From Euryodendron excelsum (Eukaryota > Streptophyta > Magnoliopsida > Ericales > Pentaphylacaceae): a DNA stretch of 64,000 nucleotides. The translations under genes and the position numbers were made by a program. Below the pieces are notes generated by a model, which was not told where the DNA came from, did not search any database, and worked only from the letters and a program-made list of their open reading frames with translations. Below, one piece after another: positions 22,551 to 37,200 of the stretch. Position 1 is the first letter of the stretch. Every line of letters starts with the position of its first letter. The stretch lies in contig CM065392.1 in NCBI GenBank assembly GCA_033060915.1, positions 6,555,001 to 6,619,000 of the forward strand, given 5' to 3'.

Positions 22551-25500
22551 ATTGGGAGCTTCTTTGTTTTGGTTCTTGTAGGTGCTTGTAGGGCTTGGCC
22601 TTGAATCAATATATGCAGCTCTTCTTCTTCTTCTGCGTCTTTTCTTCTTCCTGATACAGACCTTAATAAATGTTTTAGTTTTGAATTTTGATTCAACAAG
22701 TGAGTGGTTTCTGCATTCATTTATCGATGAATGCAAAGTCTACACTTCAGGTGGTGGTTCTTTGTTCTTTGCCTGTTTCTGTTGAAATGCTTGACACTCT
22801 ACCATTGTTTTGTATTTAGTTTCGACCATTCTCTACGTGTGCATATAGAATACATATATGCATGAAATTCTGACTCACTGCTTTTGTTTATTGGGGGATT
22901 TGTGGCATCCACATGCTATTTCTGGCCCACATGGAATACCACAGGAATGATACCTTTTTTATAATTTATTTCCTGGATCTTGATAGGTCTCGGCAAAAGG
23001 CTTGTGACATTATGGGGAGGGAGTGATACATTAATGTGACAAATAATTGAAGATACCAATTACTAACATAATTGGTAAATCCATCTGGTAGTAGTATCAG
23101 AGATTTAAAAGTAAATTCACCATTGTTCGAGTTTGGGATTATGGATATTGGAAGATATTATATGGACTCTTCTAACATGTATACATCACCAATCTAAATT
23201 TGTGGTATTGTGAGGAGACTTTAAGCTCCGCTTCAAACTCAGATTTTCGGTGGGATTTTTCTTTGCTTTTTTCACTAAAAATTCAGATTTCAAATGAAGC
23301 ATTAAGAAAATAACCTATCAAATTTTGTTTTGTGGTATTTTTCTTTATACTTTTTTTCATCACAGTATGAAAGCAGATTACTGATGTATTCATACATTAT
23401 GTGTCATCATTTAATAGAAATTACTATTGAGAATTCAGTATTACCTAATCACTAGATTTTTTACTCATATTATGTATGAAATGGTCTATAATATACACTA
23501 TTTTAACATGACTAGGTTAAAAGAGTCCTTTTACCTAGCGAAACTGAGATGGAGAACTAGCCTAAATTTAATCCCCAAGGCATACGTAAACCTGTCTAAT
23601 CTCCCATGGATTATTTAACTTCTCCTAACCCCATGTTGCAAGAAGCATAGCATGAGAGCTACAAAAGTATGGGCAAATCTACTAATATTGCTTATTGTTC
23701 TCCAATTTGTTCCTTGCAACGTCAAACAATCTAAGAAAATCGTCGACAGTTCTACTGCACATCAGGAGCACAAATAACTCATGGATCACTTTAACAATGC
23801 AAATATATTAACTATATGTTTCACAACAAGGCAACTCCAACGATCACCTGTAATGCTCTCCCTCCCCAACCCCCTTCCCATATGCCCTATAAGGATTTTG
23901 TCTATTCTTCATATTAGCGGTCATTTTGCAACCTTTATAAGACCTAGTACAACCTGGCCATATTTATACCTGAAAGAAAAACTAATGACATGCCTACATT
24001 GAATAATAATAATAATAATAAACCCACTAAATTAGACAGTATACTTCTAGTCATTTCACTAGAGCCACTACCATAATCATCACATCTTCTCATAAGTTGA
24101 GCCTCTAAGCCTTCTATTACCTTGTGCTATACTCGGCTTCTTATGTGTATATCTTCATGACATCTTATCATTTTTTCGCTCTCCTCTCCTAAACACAGTT
24201 ACATTTTGAGATAAAACTAATCATTGCCTATAACTTAGGCCTGAAACGATAGATTTGGGTAGGAGCTCATTAGGACTTAATGGTTCGGGTTCAGATGGAG
24301 AAAATAATATGATAACTTGGCTGATAATGCAAGAGTGCTATAATTTCATTTGAAATGAGTTTCAAAAGTCAGGTCCTGTAGTTCTATAGTTTTTGTAGAC
24401 ACTTTATAGTTTTATTTATTTGATATATCTCCTCTTACTCTTTGGCAAAAACAACAAATTTTTTTGAAAATTAACAAGAAAGTTACCAAGCGTCTATTGC
24501 AGAAGTCATTTTGTGCTAACAAACCATGGAACTTCTGGCATTATAGATCGATACATATATTCAATTAGTAAATCTATCATATCTAACCATATGGTTGAAC
24601 CTAATATTGGAAACTTTATGGATGGGGTGATCGATTTGTGGCAAAGGGACCATTAACCGCATAATAATGGAAATTATTCTAAAAATCTTTGCAGATTATG
24701 TCTGAAAGAAAAGATGTTGGTGGTAGATTTGGTCATCTATGAGCATCACAAGGATTTAGTCGATATGTTAGGCTGTTAACTTTCACAATATCAGAATATC
24801 TTAATGCTTTATTTGAAATTCAAATTTTCCATGAAAATAAAAATATAAAGAAAAAGAGAACAAAATAAAAAAATATTTTTGTTCTCTTTTCTCTCGTGTT
24901 TTTCTTTTTCTTTACTTTTCCAACCAAAAATTCGAATTCCAAACAAAGCATAAAACTTCGTGGAATAATCAATTACAAATTCAAAATATTCCAACTATTT
25001 TTGGTACATAGACCCATAATAACAAAATTCTCCGACCTTTTGAAAATCTTCTAAAATTTGTCTCGATAGTGTCAACAAACAAATACAAATTATGAATTTA
25101 TCCCTTGTAGCTCAATAATTTTCAAATTTGTATTTTATTCCAAATTTCTCTTAAATGTTTTTTGTTGCACTCTTATTGATATATATTTCTTGAATAACTA
25201 GATAATCGCAAATTATTTCAATATCAAATAATTTCCGAATCCCGAGTTTGTCATCACGAATATAGCTTGAATTTGGACCAATCTTTAGGCCCACATTCAA
25301 TTCATAACATTGGGGCCATTGACCTTAGCCTAGTTATCGTGTAGTCTTTCTGTCACATGCAACTCTACTTGTACTATTCATTGTTTTTACAATTAACTAT
25401 ATTTAATAGCACTTATAAAATCATTATAAAAGCATAATTTTTGTAAAAATCTCACTAAGATTAATGTAACAATGGCATTTTTTAAGTTATGAGTTCATGT

Positions 25501-28020
25501 GATGTGTCCTTCATTTTAAAATGAAGAGACTATAAGAGTTATGCCATTATATATAAAAATAACATTATTCTGACGCCCAATTACTTACTGCTTAAAATGA
25601 GCCATAGCTTTCGGGGGAGAGGATTTATCATTTAATATGAAAATCAAAGCCCTAGTATTGGCAAATGTTCTTCCACCTGTTATGTAATCCATATTCAATT
25701 TTGTTGCATGCAAAGTAGGAGAAAATTATTGCAATTGCAAGTCTCTTTTGTATTTTCTTAGGCCAAGTTTGAAGTTTAGATTTGTCAAGAGAAAGGGATA
25801 TAAAATCTACTGGTACATTTTCATTTTTTTTATGGGTAACCAAACAAAACAAAATTGAATTTTCTTCACAAATAATTATTTATTATTTATTTTTTTAAGC
25901 TAACCTTCTGAAGATGATTATTAAAAAAAATAAGTAATGCTAGAGCTACAAAATTTTTTTACTAGATTTTCATCATGGACAAACACAAGACGTCCACATT
26001 ATTCAATACATGTGGAGTTCACTTACTTATATTTATCCATGATAAAAATCTGATAAAAAAGCAATTGTAGCATTTTTCTAAAAGAAACCTCTTTCATTTC
26101 GTTTTCTTTTGGGTTAATTACAAGCATACTCCTTAAACTATGACTTAATATTACTAAAATCTCTTAAACTCTAAAACATGATACATTGACCTCTTAAACT
26201 ATCAATTTGTATCAATTAACAATGTATGTTAATAATCTATTAGGAAAATAGATAAAGAATTATTATTTAACTTGCTCTTGTTCACAAATGTATGATTTTG
26301 TACCTAAATTGAAATTTTTTTATTATAATAATTATCGAATAATTGAAATATTTATTGAAACGGTATCTAAATATACGGACAATTCAAGAGGCATCTTAGT
26401 CATTAAATAATTATTACAAAAAATATTAATTTAAGTATAAAATCAAACTTTATAAGTATGTACAAATCGCATGACTATTTTCCATCCACTTTCATAACCT
26501 ATTAGTAAGAGAAAGTATTGATTGATAAAAATTAATAGTCCGAGGGATCAATATATTACGTTTTTAAATTTTAAGAAAATTTAGTGTACTAAGTTATAGT
26601 ATCCTGAATGCTTTTGTAACGAACCCTTTTCTGTTTCTAGCTTTTGACTTTTCTTTCTCTCCGCCTCCGCACAACCAAAATCCAAAAACAACAATAAGTT
26701 TTCCTGTGTGATCAATTTAAGTAAATACTTAAATCAACCAATAAGAGTCACAGTAAAATCATGCAGAATCAAGAATTTTTTGTGATGTTATTCCTTTTCT
26801 TCTTGTAATTTCATACTTGAAATTAATTAATTTATTGTTTTGTTTTGAGTCAAAAAAGGTGGTCCTTTTTTTTCATGATTCAAATAGTAATTAATTAGAA
26901 AGTCCTGTTAAAAAAGGAAAAACAAAAAAGCAAAATTCCATTACCCATCGAAGGAGTTGCATGCTTTTGACTTCTGTTTTTGCTTCTTTTTTACTCGTTT
27001 TGGTGTCTAATCGCACTTTGAATATGAGATTTTTTTTTAACCATTATTTTTGTTTTACCAAAATTCAAACTACTTGGATATGAAGAAAAAAATTTCTTTA
27101 CAATTGAGTTAAGTAAAGTTTATTTCTTTATGAAAAGTATAATTCTGTTTTGGTCATTTAAATATTTTCTTTTTTGGAAGTGACGAGATATAAAAATTTT
27201 GTTTTTTTTTTGTTTTTTGGTTTTTGGAACATGTAAAAATTTCTACTTACTATGCCTTATTTGTCTTAAGTACAATACAAAAAGGAAATTCATAAATTCA
27301 CAACAAATTAACTAACTTTGATTGTGGATTTAGTGCTCTCCTATAAAAAATTCTAACTATGGATTTAGCATGAATTTTCTTTAAATCCAAATAGATTTTT
27401 ATAAAAACTGGCACTTTCAGTACCATCAAGGCATCAAACACCTTTGTTCTCCACCAAAGCAAACATCCATGAAACTCGCATGAGTTACCTCAACCCAAAC
27501 AAATCAAAAAATTTGTAGCATTTTCCATGCACTCAACTATTGCATATTCAAACTCGTTTTTAAAGTTGAGTTGGTTTTAATAGCTGGACTTAAAATTTCG
27601 TTCTTTTTTCAATAGTCGCGTGTTTAAACTTACTCATAGTAGTAGTTATATTAATAAAAATATCACTTGCACTTTGATAAAACTGTGTTGGCGAACTTGT
27701 TCTTTTCGAGTTAGTAATCATGACTCAAAGAATATTTCATAATAGATGAAAACTCCAATAATCACGCACAACGGGTTATTACGTTGGTCAACATTTTTAT
27801 CTTTTTGGCTCAGCGAAAAAAAAAAAAAAAACAACTCTCCTGTCCACCTATCCAACAACCAATCGAGCCATCCATGAAACTTGCATGACTTACTCAAAAA
27901 ACAAGCAGACCCTAAGATAGTTAGCATTTTCCCTGCAACCAAACGCCCCCCACTTGGCCACCTAAGTTACAGCCATGAAAACCACATGACTTCCCAAATA
28001 CCTTTCAAACCCTCCCCACT
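22551..28020. other. Intergenic region between the two TFIIB genes
   Basis: About 5.5 kb with no recognised gene. It contains an AAT microsatellite near 24002-24021, the MITE-like element at 26111-26627 and AT-rich unassigned DNA. An AATAAA-like polyadenylation signal for the upstream gene may lie near 22666 (TTAATAAATG). Confidence 0.5.
26111..26627. mobile_element. MITE-like element with long imperfect inverted ends
   Basis: The left end GGGTTAATTACAAGCATACT and the complement of the right end (GGGTTCGTTACAAAAGCATT) align over about 35-45 bp, continuing through CTATGACTTA versus CTATAACTTA. The centre is AT-rich. Both ends are flanked by TTTT, so the target duplication is not informative. 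Superfamily not determined. Confidence 0.55.
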
Positions 28021-28030
28021 TATATAAATA
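28021..28030 (+). promoter_or_regulatory. TATA box of TFIIB copy 2
   Basis: TATATAAATA lies about 205 bp upstream of the start codon and just upstream of CCAACCCAACTCC, with a GA-rich leader following (28090-28130). Good position for a TATA element with transcription starting near 28050. Confidence 0.55.
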
Positions 28031-28233
28031 CCTTGACCAACCCAACTCCAATCCGACTCATATTTTCCTCTTCATTCATCACAATCAGCGAGAGAGAGGA
28101 GACAGAGGGAGAGAGAGGAGAGAGATTGGAGAAGGAAACAACATCGACAGCAAAAACAAAGTGAAAACATAAACACAAAACCCTTCCCCAATCCTCTGCA
28201 CCCAATCCCAAAAACAAACCTTTAATTCAATCA

Positions 28234-31200
28234 ATGGCCGATTTGTATTGTTCGGACTGCAAGCGGGCGACGGAGGTAGTTTCCGACCACTCCGCCGGGG
28301 ACACGGTCTGCTCGGAGTGCGGGCTGGTGTTGGAGTCGCACTCGATCGACGAGACCTCCGAGTGGCGGACCTTCGCCAACGAGTCCGGCGACAACGACCC
28401 CGTCCGCGTCGGCGGCCCGACCAACCCCCTACTCACCGATGGCGGCCTCTCCACCGTCATCTCCAAGCCCAACGGCGTTACCTCAGACTTCCTCTCTTCC
28501 TCCCTCGGCCGCTGGCAGAATCGCGGCTCCAACCCCGATCGCACCCTCATCTTGGCCTTCAAGACCATAGCCACCATGTCCGATAGGTTTGTAATGGGTC
28601 GGCATACGTATACATATATGTATATACATATCTGTTCATTGCGTAAACCCTATTGATGGCTTTGTTTGGTTGCTTAGAAATGTGGAAAAGTGAAGGAAAG
28701 ATGATAAGTCAAAAGATTTTGGATCTTGGAGTATTCGTTGTTTTGTGACACGTGAAAAATGAAAACTCTCTTACTTCACGAGACTAATACAAGTGCTTGA
28801 GTTGGCTTAAGTTGAGGGTTCTTTTTTTCTTTTTATCCAAAATTCACAGAGGTCCTCTTCCATTCTATTTTCCTCGGTTTTCTAGGCAACCAAACACAGT
28901 GTAGCGATTAGTGTATTGAATTTTGTATGATTTAGTTGTCCTCTCTTCTGTTGATCCTAATTGTGTAGGATCATTAGTGTAATCTGATGGGCATTTTAAT
29001 TCTTATGTACTGGAATGGATTGTAATTAGGATGTCGATACCAGTCAATATAGTTACCGATTACGTGACAGAGAGCAAACTTTTATATAGAGATATTATTA
29101 TTCCAGTGGATGATCGGACAATGGTCCAAGTAGTGATTTATTTGTTGGCGCCTCTACAAATGGGTAAGGCAAAGTAATTTCTGGAAGGTTTGTGATCTGT
29201 AGTCTATCTCTTCCATAATAGCAAGGTGTTGTGATATGGGCGGGATTGCCTCGTTGAAGTGTTAGCTGTTTCTGATATGGTTTAATGTTTTGTTGGTTAT
29301 AATTGGTGGGTTGGCACTGGTAGTGTCTGCATTTGGTTTGGAAAGTTACAGAATTGACAGAGGGTGTCAAATTCTCTACATGGGAGAAGTTTAGTTCCTG
29401 TTATTTTGCCCTGCATGGACAAGATTAAGGCTCACTGGTGCAAATAACTATTGAGGGTAAAACTCGTAAATACATATTTCATGCACTGTCCTAGACTGTT
29501 AGCATGCCCAATCCTCAAGGTGCTTGCTAGCCACCGACTTGAGTGGAGTCTGAATGTAGAGTTGGTAAATGGCAACTGTAAAGGGGCATTATCGGCATAC
29601 CATTAGTGTTTGTTTTATTACGCCATAGTTGTGTTGTGCGTGAAACTAATTATAGACAGTGGAGATCTGTTAGGGCGAGACTGCTGCATTTCTTGGTTTG
29701 TTTATGAACTAATCTAGCAATTTCATGTACTATAACTAATGGATGAGACTCCCAGTCATGCTAAATCTGTTAGATAAATAGATGTTGACATTTGCTTGAA
29801 ACAGAAGTAGTGAAATTGGTATGGATTAATATAAGATGCCAGTAGATTTGAGTCCCACTTTGGTCAAAGCATGCCTTCTCGTGCCCTTGATTGGGTTTCT
29901 GATACTCATTATCAAACTTTTAGACATTTGTTGCATTACTAAGGTGGTATCATGGTGAGGTTTTGTTATGGCTACATAAAGAGTATTTACTGAATGACTT
30001 ATGTAGTATAAAATTTCTGGATAATGAAAGAGTAAATGATGTACAGGTTTACAATGCAATTTGCTCTCTTAGCTAGTAAGAATAGACTTTTTATCCTAGA
30101 GAAATATAGGTCCTTGTGGAAGTGTATGCAAGCTCCTTGGAAGAGTTAAACCTAGTTCTTTACTCTCTAGCTATGTAGCATAGGAATGGATATGGTACAA
30201 CAACTTCTAAATATGCAGGGCAATTTTAAAACGTTGGACATACTGATGACAAGGTAATTTTAAGTTAACTATATGCTTTTATATTAGTAAAAATACTGTA
30301 CAGGTTCGAACTTAGAGCATAGAAGATAAAGCTTAGAAAATATCTTATACATAATTGTATCACGTATAAAATGACTCCTATTCTCATATTTTGTTATTGT
30401 TTTTCTTCTATACTCGTCTTTTTTCCTTGTATTAAATTGCATCGGTCATATGCATTGACTTTTGTTGTCCATTTCTTCATGTCATGTGTTGGGGTTGGCC
30501 AATTTTTGTCTTTTCCATGTGTCCAACATGCAAATGTTTCCTTCGACAGCAAGTTTATGCCACTTAGCTTTCTATTATGTAATTCAACCTATTGGTTCTT
30601 GAGTTGACTTGGCCTAGTCAGGTTAGAATTGATGAGCACCTATATGATTCCATATGCTGGCATGGGCAGAGACTGATATTTCAATGGATTGGTCTGGATG
30701 ACAAGATGGATGGCCCGAATTGGCCAAATCTCTCTAATCTCAAGTGACTCTTGGTGAGTCAACTCATGTTCGTTGAAACATTTTGGTGCAAGTACTCTTG
30801 TTGTTGATGTTCGAAGGATACAATTTTGGCATGAAATATGGTGTTGGGACATTCCTTTGTTGGTGGCATTCTCGAATTTGTATAACATTGCAGCCGATAA
30901 GAATACTTTGGTAGCAGATTATTTGAGACTCTCTGATTTTGGGATGGCATGGGAACCCTTTCTATTAGACCTCTTCAGGATTGGGAATTAGAGGTAATTG
31001 ATGAGTTCTGTGAACTTCTTTATGGCGTCAAGGTTCCCAAAATGAGGTGGATAGGATGAGTTGGAAACGAGGTAGTGGGAAATTCTGGGTTAGTTCTTAT
31101 TGCTCTATGATCATTGGTGAGGCGAGGAAATAATTTCCTTAATAGAGCATTTGGAAATTTGGTATGCCGGCAGAGGTGCCATTTTTTTGCTTGGATTATA

Positions 31201-34200
31201 TTCTCACCATTGACAAGTTGGTTAAGGGAGGCTTTAAATTTTTTAATTGGTATTGCATGTGTCGAAAAGGCAGAGGAGTTAGTTGATCACCTGTTGCTAC
31301 ATTTTGATTTTGATAAATAATTATGGTCAATATTTTGGACAATTTTTTATGCTCACACGGTGATGCTGGCTGCCATTCTACAGCAGCTGGAGTGTTGGGA
31401 GAATGGATGTTGGTTGAAGAGGACAAAGAAAGCTTGAGTGATGGCATCTTTGTGTGTCATATGGTGCTTGTAGAGGAGAAGGAATCGGCACACTTTTGAA
31501 GATATTGAGATGGTGGTGCAAAAGTTAAAGATGTGTTTGTATTGTTTTCATTTCTGGTGTAAAGGAGATTTTTGTAAATCCTCCTTCTCTTTTCTAGATT
31601 TTATAAGAGAGCTAATTTGCATGTTGAGCTTATTTGAATTTGTACAGTCTCTTTGTGCAAAGGTTGGGTCCCTTTAGATGTCTTCTATAGATTACTTTTA
31701 CTTATACAAGAAGAAAGAGGTTCTCTAGTTCTTTTTTGCTCTCTTGCGCTCGCCCTCTAGAATCCTAGATATATGTTTGTGTGTTGTATATCTTTCTTAT
31801 TTATTTATTTATTTGTCTTAGATCCCGTTTAGAATGCCACTTATGAGCTTTAATTGGTTTCAATATAGATGGAGATCCTTTAAAATTTTTTAAAAAATGT
31901 GAAGGTTCATATGGTAAAGTGTACCTCATGGAGAAGTCACTTGGTGTTTAGATCCCAATCTTAACATTGTATGTGTTGGTTTCTGAAACACAGACTTTAA
32001 GTTTCTTCATATTTGTTGCTTACAAGAAATAACGAAAGATAACATGGACAGTGGGTTCCAATCTTATACCCTGGGTACATTCATCTATCAATAGATATTC
32101 CTAAATCCTACTTAGCAAAAAAAATGATATACCTAAATCCTGGGAAAGTAATTGTCTATCTGAAATCAAGTTGATAATTCTTAGACTCGCATAGTTGGGT
32201 TTTAATTATTTTTTTTCGAAAATAACTGTTGGTTTCAACCATATGGGTGGAAGTCCATAATTTTGATTTGGAGAAGACTCAAGTCCATATTTGATTTTGA
32301 GTAGACTTAACTTTGTAGTCCCTGTGTTAACCTTTGAGACATTATTAACATGTTTTAGAAGGTGTATTATAATTTGTTTATTTTGTCGCTATATTGTTTC
32401 TAATTTTTATTTTGAGTTGTGGGTAGTGTATCTTTCTCTCTTGGTTAATAGATATTCCTAAATCCTACTTAGCAAAAAAAATGATATACCTAAGTCCTGG
32501 GAAAGTAATTATCTATCTGAAATAAAGTTGATAATTCTTAGACTTGCATAGTTGGTTTTAATTATGGTTTTTTTGGAAAGTAACTGTTGGTTTCAACCAT
32601 ATGGGTGGAAGTCCATAATTGATTTGGAGAAGACTCAAGTCCATATTTGATTTGCAGTAGACTTAACTTTGTAGTCCCTGTGTTAACCTTTGAGACATTA
32701 TTAACATGGTTTAGATGGTGTATTATAATTTGTTTATTTTGTTGCTGTATTGTTTCTAATTTTGATTTTGAGTTGTGGGTAGTGTATCCTTCTCTCTTGG
32801 TCAATCCTGATCTGTTATGTCATGATTTTGAACCTAGCTTAGTATTATATGCACTAACCTTTCCCTCTGTTGGCATCTTCAGTTGACTGCTTAGATTTTT
32901 ATTTATTTGTTTATTTTGTGTGGGTTTTTTTTTTGTTTGGGGGGGGGTGGGGGGTTGGGTGTTGAACAGATAGTTGGCTACTTCGAATGTAGGGATTTCC
33001 CATCTAGAGCCTTTTTGTTTTTCAGTCTAATGCTTTGTGGTATGCAAGTATCTTGAAATTATTTTAATGTAGAATCTGGACAAATGCTAATTTGCATTCA
33101 GTTGAATTCTGATGAACTCTCGATCTAACTCAATAACTTAAAAGAAAGTACATTCTAATTTTTTTCTTACATGTGTTCACTATTCTCTTCTTTCTTTCTC
33201 CCTGTTGTCGTAGATTCCTATCTTGATATATGATAATTGCAAACATAAAGCTAATTCTGAAAATTTTTGTTTCAGGTTGGGCCTGGTTGCAACAATAAAG
33301 GTATTTTATTTATTATGTATAATCATGTCTGGTTATATGACAATTGAGAACTTTCTTGCACACGTGCCCAACTGCAGAAATGCATACTTCAGTGAGGGCA
33401 TTATGTTCTTTCTCCTACAATTATCCTGGATTATAGATGTATACATTTGCTTTGTTTTATGGGTAGCATTAATGAACAGACTTCAGGAATTTTTAGATGT
33501 TTTCAGTGAAATAAGAAAGAAAGGTTATCTTAGTGAGTTCTTTGTCTTGATCTGTTCTTAGTCAATCTGAGACATGGTTTTTTGTTCATCCTTTCCTTGT
33601 ATCACTTGTGAGCATAGAGTAGATATAAGTTCGAGGCAGAATTTTGAAGGATGACTTTGTTAATAATTTCAGGGATGTGACCTTGGGCCATAGCCTTCCA
33701 AACTATTTAATTTTTGAATGCTAGCATTTTTTGGGCTTTCAGCTTACTGTTTAAGTAGATAATGATTAATTGGTTGTCTGTTCATTGTATATACTTGGTT
33801 CCCCACTGTATACAGAATGGATTACCAGGAAATTCTTACTATAGATTTATGTTATTAGAAAGCCTTGACTGTAAGGCAGGGCCGCAGGAGGAGAAAGTGT
33901 TTAAGATTTGGTCTTTACCAATATACCCCTTCCACATTTCAGTCTATCTTATTGTCTAACACGTGATGGTTATACCAGAGTATAGAAAATCCAGATCTGA
34001 GTATTATCAGCTGGTGAGTTCCCAACATATTTGCCTGGTGTTAGTTTCCTCATGATCCATCTCTTTTGAACAAAATTTTGAACTACACGTCCCATGATTT
34101 TATAAAAGAAAAAAGAAATGGGACCTGCTGGTGCATAAATCTCAGTTACTAGATAAAGTGATAAACTAGTTGGGTTAAATGAATTTAAAACAATTAGTTG

Positions 34201-37200
34201 CATCATTTTATGAAGCATCTTGGATGTGTTTCGCTGTACAAAGTAATTTGATTGAAATGGAATGGTTATAATAATAAACTCTTTCAAGATTTAACTTGTG
34301 ACCTGCTGGAAATGGTCCCGTGACATGCATCAATTTTATGTTGATATATTAAATTAGTACCTGCACTTACAATATGGGAGTTATATGGATTGCTTTGGTG
34401 TTATTTAACTTAAGGGATTGAGTAGAATCTGTAGGACAATTGTATAAGATTTAATTTACATTCATTTAGGTTCCCTGTTTTCCGAAGTTTTGGTTGGTAT
34501 TAGCAGTGTGTTGTGAGGTTCAGTTACTTAAAATGAGTTTTGTGAATTGGGGATTGTGCATCTCTTTGTGTTGATTTATGTGTGGTTTAGCTTTCTTCTT
34601 GTTCTTCTGTGTAAATAAAATTCTTTTGTGTTGAGAAAAAGGAAAGGATGGGAGGGCGTAAGGTTTCTGTTGGTATTTGGATAGAAATTTGGCCTTGTAG
34701 GTGCTATTTTGGAGTGACCAAATAGTTGCAGTTGGTGTTTGACAATTGAGCTTATATGCGGGCTAAAGCATTTATCAATAGGATGCTGTTAAATAATTTG
34801 ATATTTCATTGCCATTACAAGCTCAATTATAACATGATGGTTATTACAACTGATACATGTTAGAGCAGTTCTATGATTGGGAAGCCCTGGCTTTGCCATG
34901 GCAAGTAATTGGGAATGGACAAAAATGCACTCCAAATCGAGCACGTATTGGATTTTAAGTCACTTTTTTCCATTCACTCTTTTTTTTTCCCCCCTGCAAC
35001 AGGGCCACCTTTAATTATAAACTTATGACAAAACTCTAAACTTATCAATAATAATTTAGGGGACAAAATAATTTAAAGGATAGCCGTGCCCTGAATATTT
35101 GTTGGCACCAGTGGATTCATGTGAAGACCGGACAGATGATGTAGGTGTATTCCTTTCCTTTTCAACATTTATTTCTTACTGTATCATTTCAGTTATCTTT
35201 CTACCCATTAGCATTTTATGTATAGTTATGTGGCACCTTTCCAAAAAAAGCCCATTAAGACATACCAAATGTATGAAAGGAGTGTTGACTTATTATATAA
35301 CAGTATAGATAGGATTAGTTGTGGAGGGAGAATACACGGTATTTGATGTTCCTTCCTTTTCTTTGTAATTGCTTCTTCCATCCATTTGGTTGCCTGAGAG
35401 TCTGAGACTATCTTCTTCTTTTCTTTTTTTATTTTGTTTTATTTTACTTATGAACTTTACCTGTTTGAATTTGTTTATTTGTTTCAAATGAAAAAAGGGC
35501 AATGTTTTACCAGAAGACAGACCAAGACATACCAAAGAGATCAAAACTACTTGTTCCATACCATAGAAAAGATGTTACATTATGTTTCTGAGCCATTCGT
35601 GTTTCTAATTGATTTCTGATTTTAGAGAAAATATTAAGTAAAATCAGTAAGAGCGTTTTTAAAATGATGAAAAGGGAAGTAGGCTGTGCTCCATAAAACT
35701 TCTGGAAAAATACTTTCGAAAGTACATTTTTTTTTATAAGTAAAGTAAAAGAAGGTGCCAAGGGGCACCACTGTACAAAGCAAAGACTTTCTAAAGTACA
35801 ATTTGTTTGAACATAAGGAAATCCTATATTATTAGCGCTTGGTTACAACCTTAAGAAATGAAAGGAATTCGGGTTAATGTCAACAAATGACTGAGCCTTG
35901 TAGAAATTGTAAAAGGAAAAGGCCTCTAATTTGCATAAAAACTATCAATATGGCAAGAGGTTGTCAATTTATAACTAATAATCTCTCACCCCCCACCCAT
36001 TTCACAAGCAATAAAAAGCAACAGTTCAAGCAAAATTAGTCTCAACTTTGGTCATGTCTTTTTTTGTTCTTGTTTCAATTTTTATTTTCTTATGTTTTTG
36101 TGTGTGTGACTATGACCAGAGTAGGGTGTGCATGGGTTGGATCTGTGCTAGACCTAAAACCAACCCAATTTTGATCGGTTCTAAAATTTTGGATCCAGAA
36201 CTGAACCAATCATTTAATGGAATTGAACCAAACCAACCCGAGTTTGTTCGGGTTGGTTTGGTTCAGTTTCATGCCTCAGGTTGGTTCGAGTCCAAATCGG
36301 GTCGGGTCGGGTCGGGTCGGTCCTAATTTTATTGTTTATTATTTAATTTATTTATTCAAAAAAATAAAATAATAGGATTGTCCTTGCATCATTATTTTTT
36401 CAAAAAAATAAAAAAGGGCATATAAACACAAATCAATAATAATTAAATATAAATAACAATGATTTAATGGCATATATAAAATATATGTAAATTTTTATGA
36501 GATATAAAGATCGGATCATGGTTCGATTTTTGGGTCGGTTCTCGGTTCTGGTCGGTTCTCGGTTCTATTCGGGTCTAGAAAATGTGGAATCGAGAATTGA
36601 ACTAAATAGATCGGTTTGACATTTTTTAGACCCAGAACCGAACCTATCATTTGACAGACCCGAATCAAAACGACCCAAAGAGGCTGAGTTAATTTGGTTC
36701 TTGGATTTTTCGGTTTGTTTGTGCACCCCTAGATCAGAGTACACAATTGCAGTTTACCCAAACTTGTGGATATGCTTTGCATCATTTGTTAATTATTGTT
36801 TTGTAGTAGCGGTAAGTGCTATTAACCTCAATTTTGAAGTTTATCTTGTTGGGGGTGAGCTGTAGTACTGATCATATTGGAGAAAGAGGATAGTGGTTGG
36901 TGGAGGAGAGGATAAAGAAGATAGCCCCACGTCTAGCCGTGTGAAGTGAAAGAAGTGAAAAGCTCCAATAAGTAATAAGTGGTTGGGTTATCCATATATA
37001 GGCCCACACGTGGCCTATATAAGGTTGAGAAGCTCCAAGTAGAATGGGCATGCTTCTAATGTATTATTGTTTCTCTTTAAGGTAGCCAAGTGCCCACTAT
37101 CTCCATGAGATGCTATCCCTTTCTTTCCTTATTGTTTAGAACTGTTAGATAGGGTTGGCACCAATGAAGTCGAACATGGTAGTGCCCCCAATGGCGGTCT

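Noticed and set aside
33223..33561. 112-codon frame overlapping TFIIB copy 2 exon 2
   Set aside because: It is the micro-exon reading through into intron 2; the 25-nt exon is defined by phase and by copy 1.
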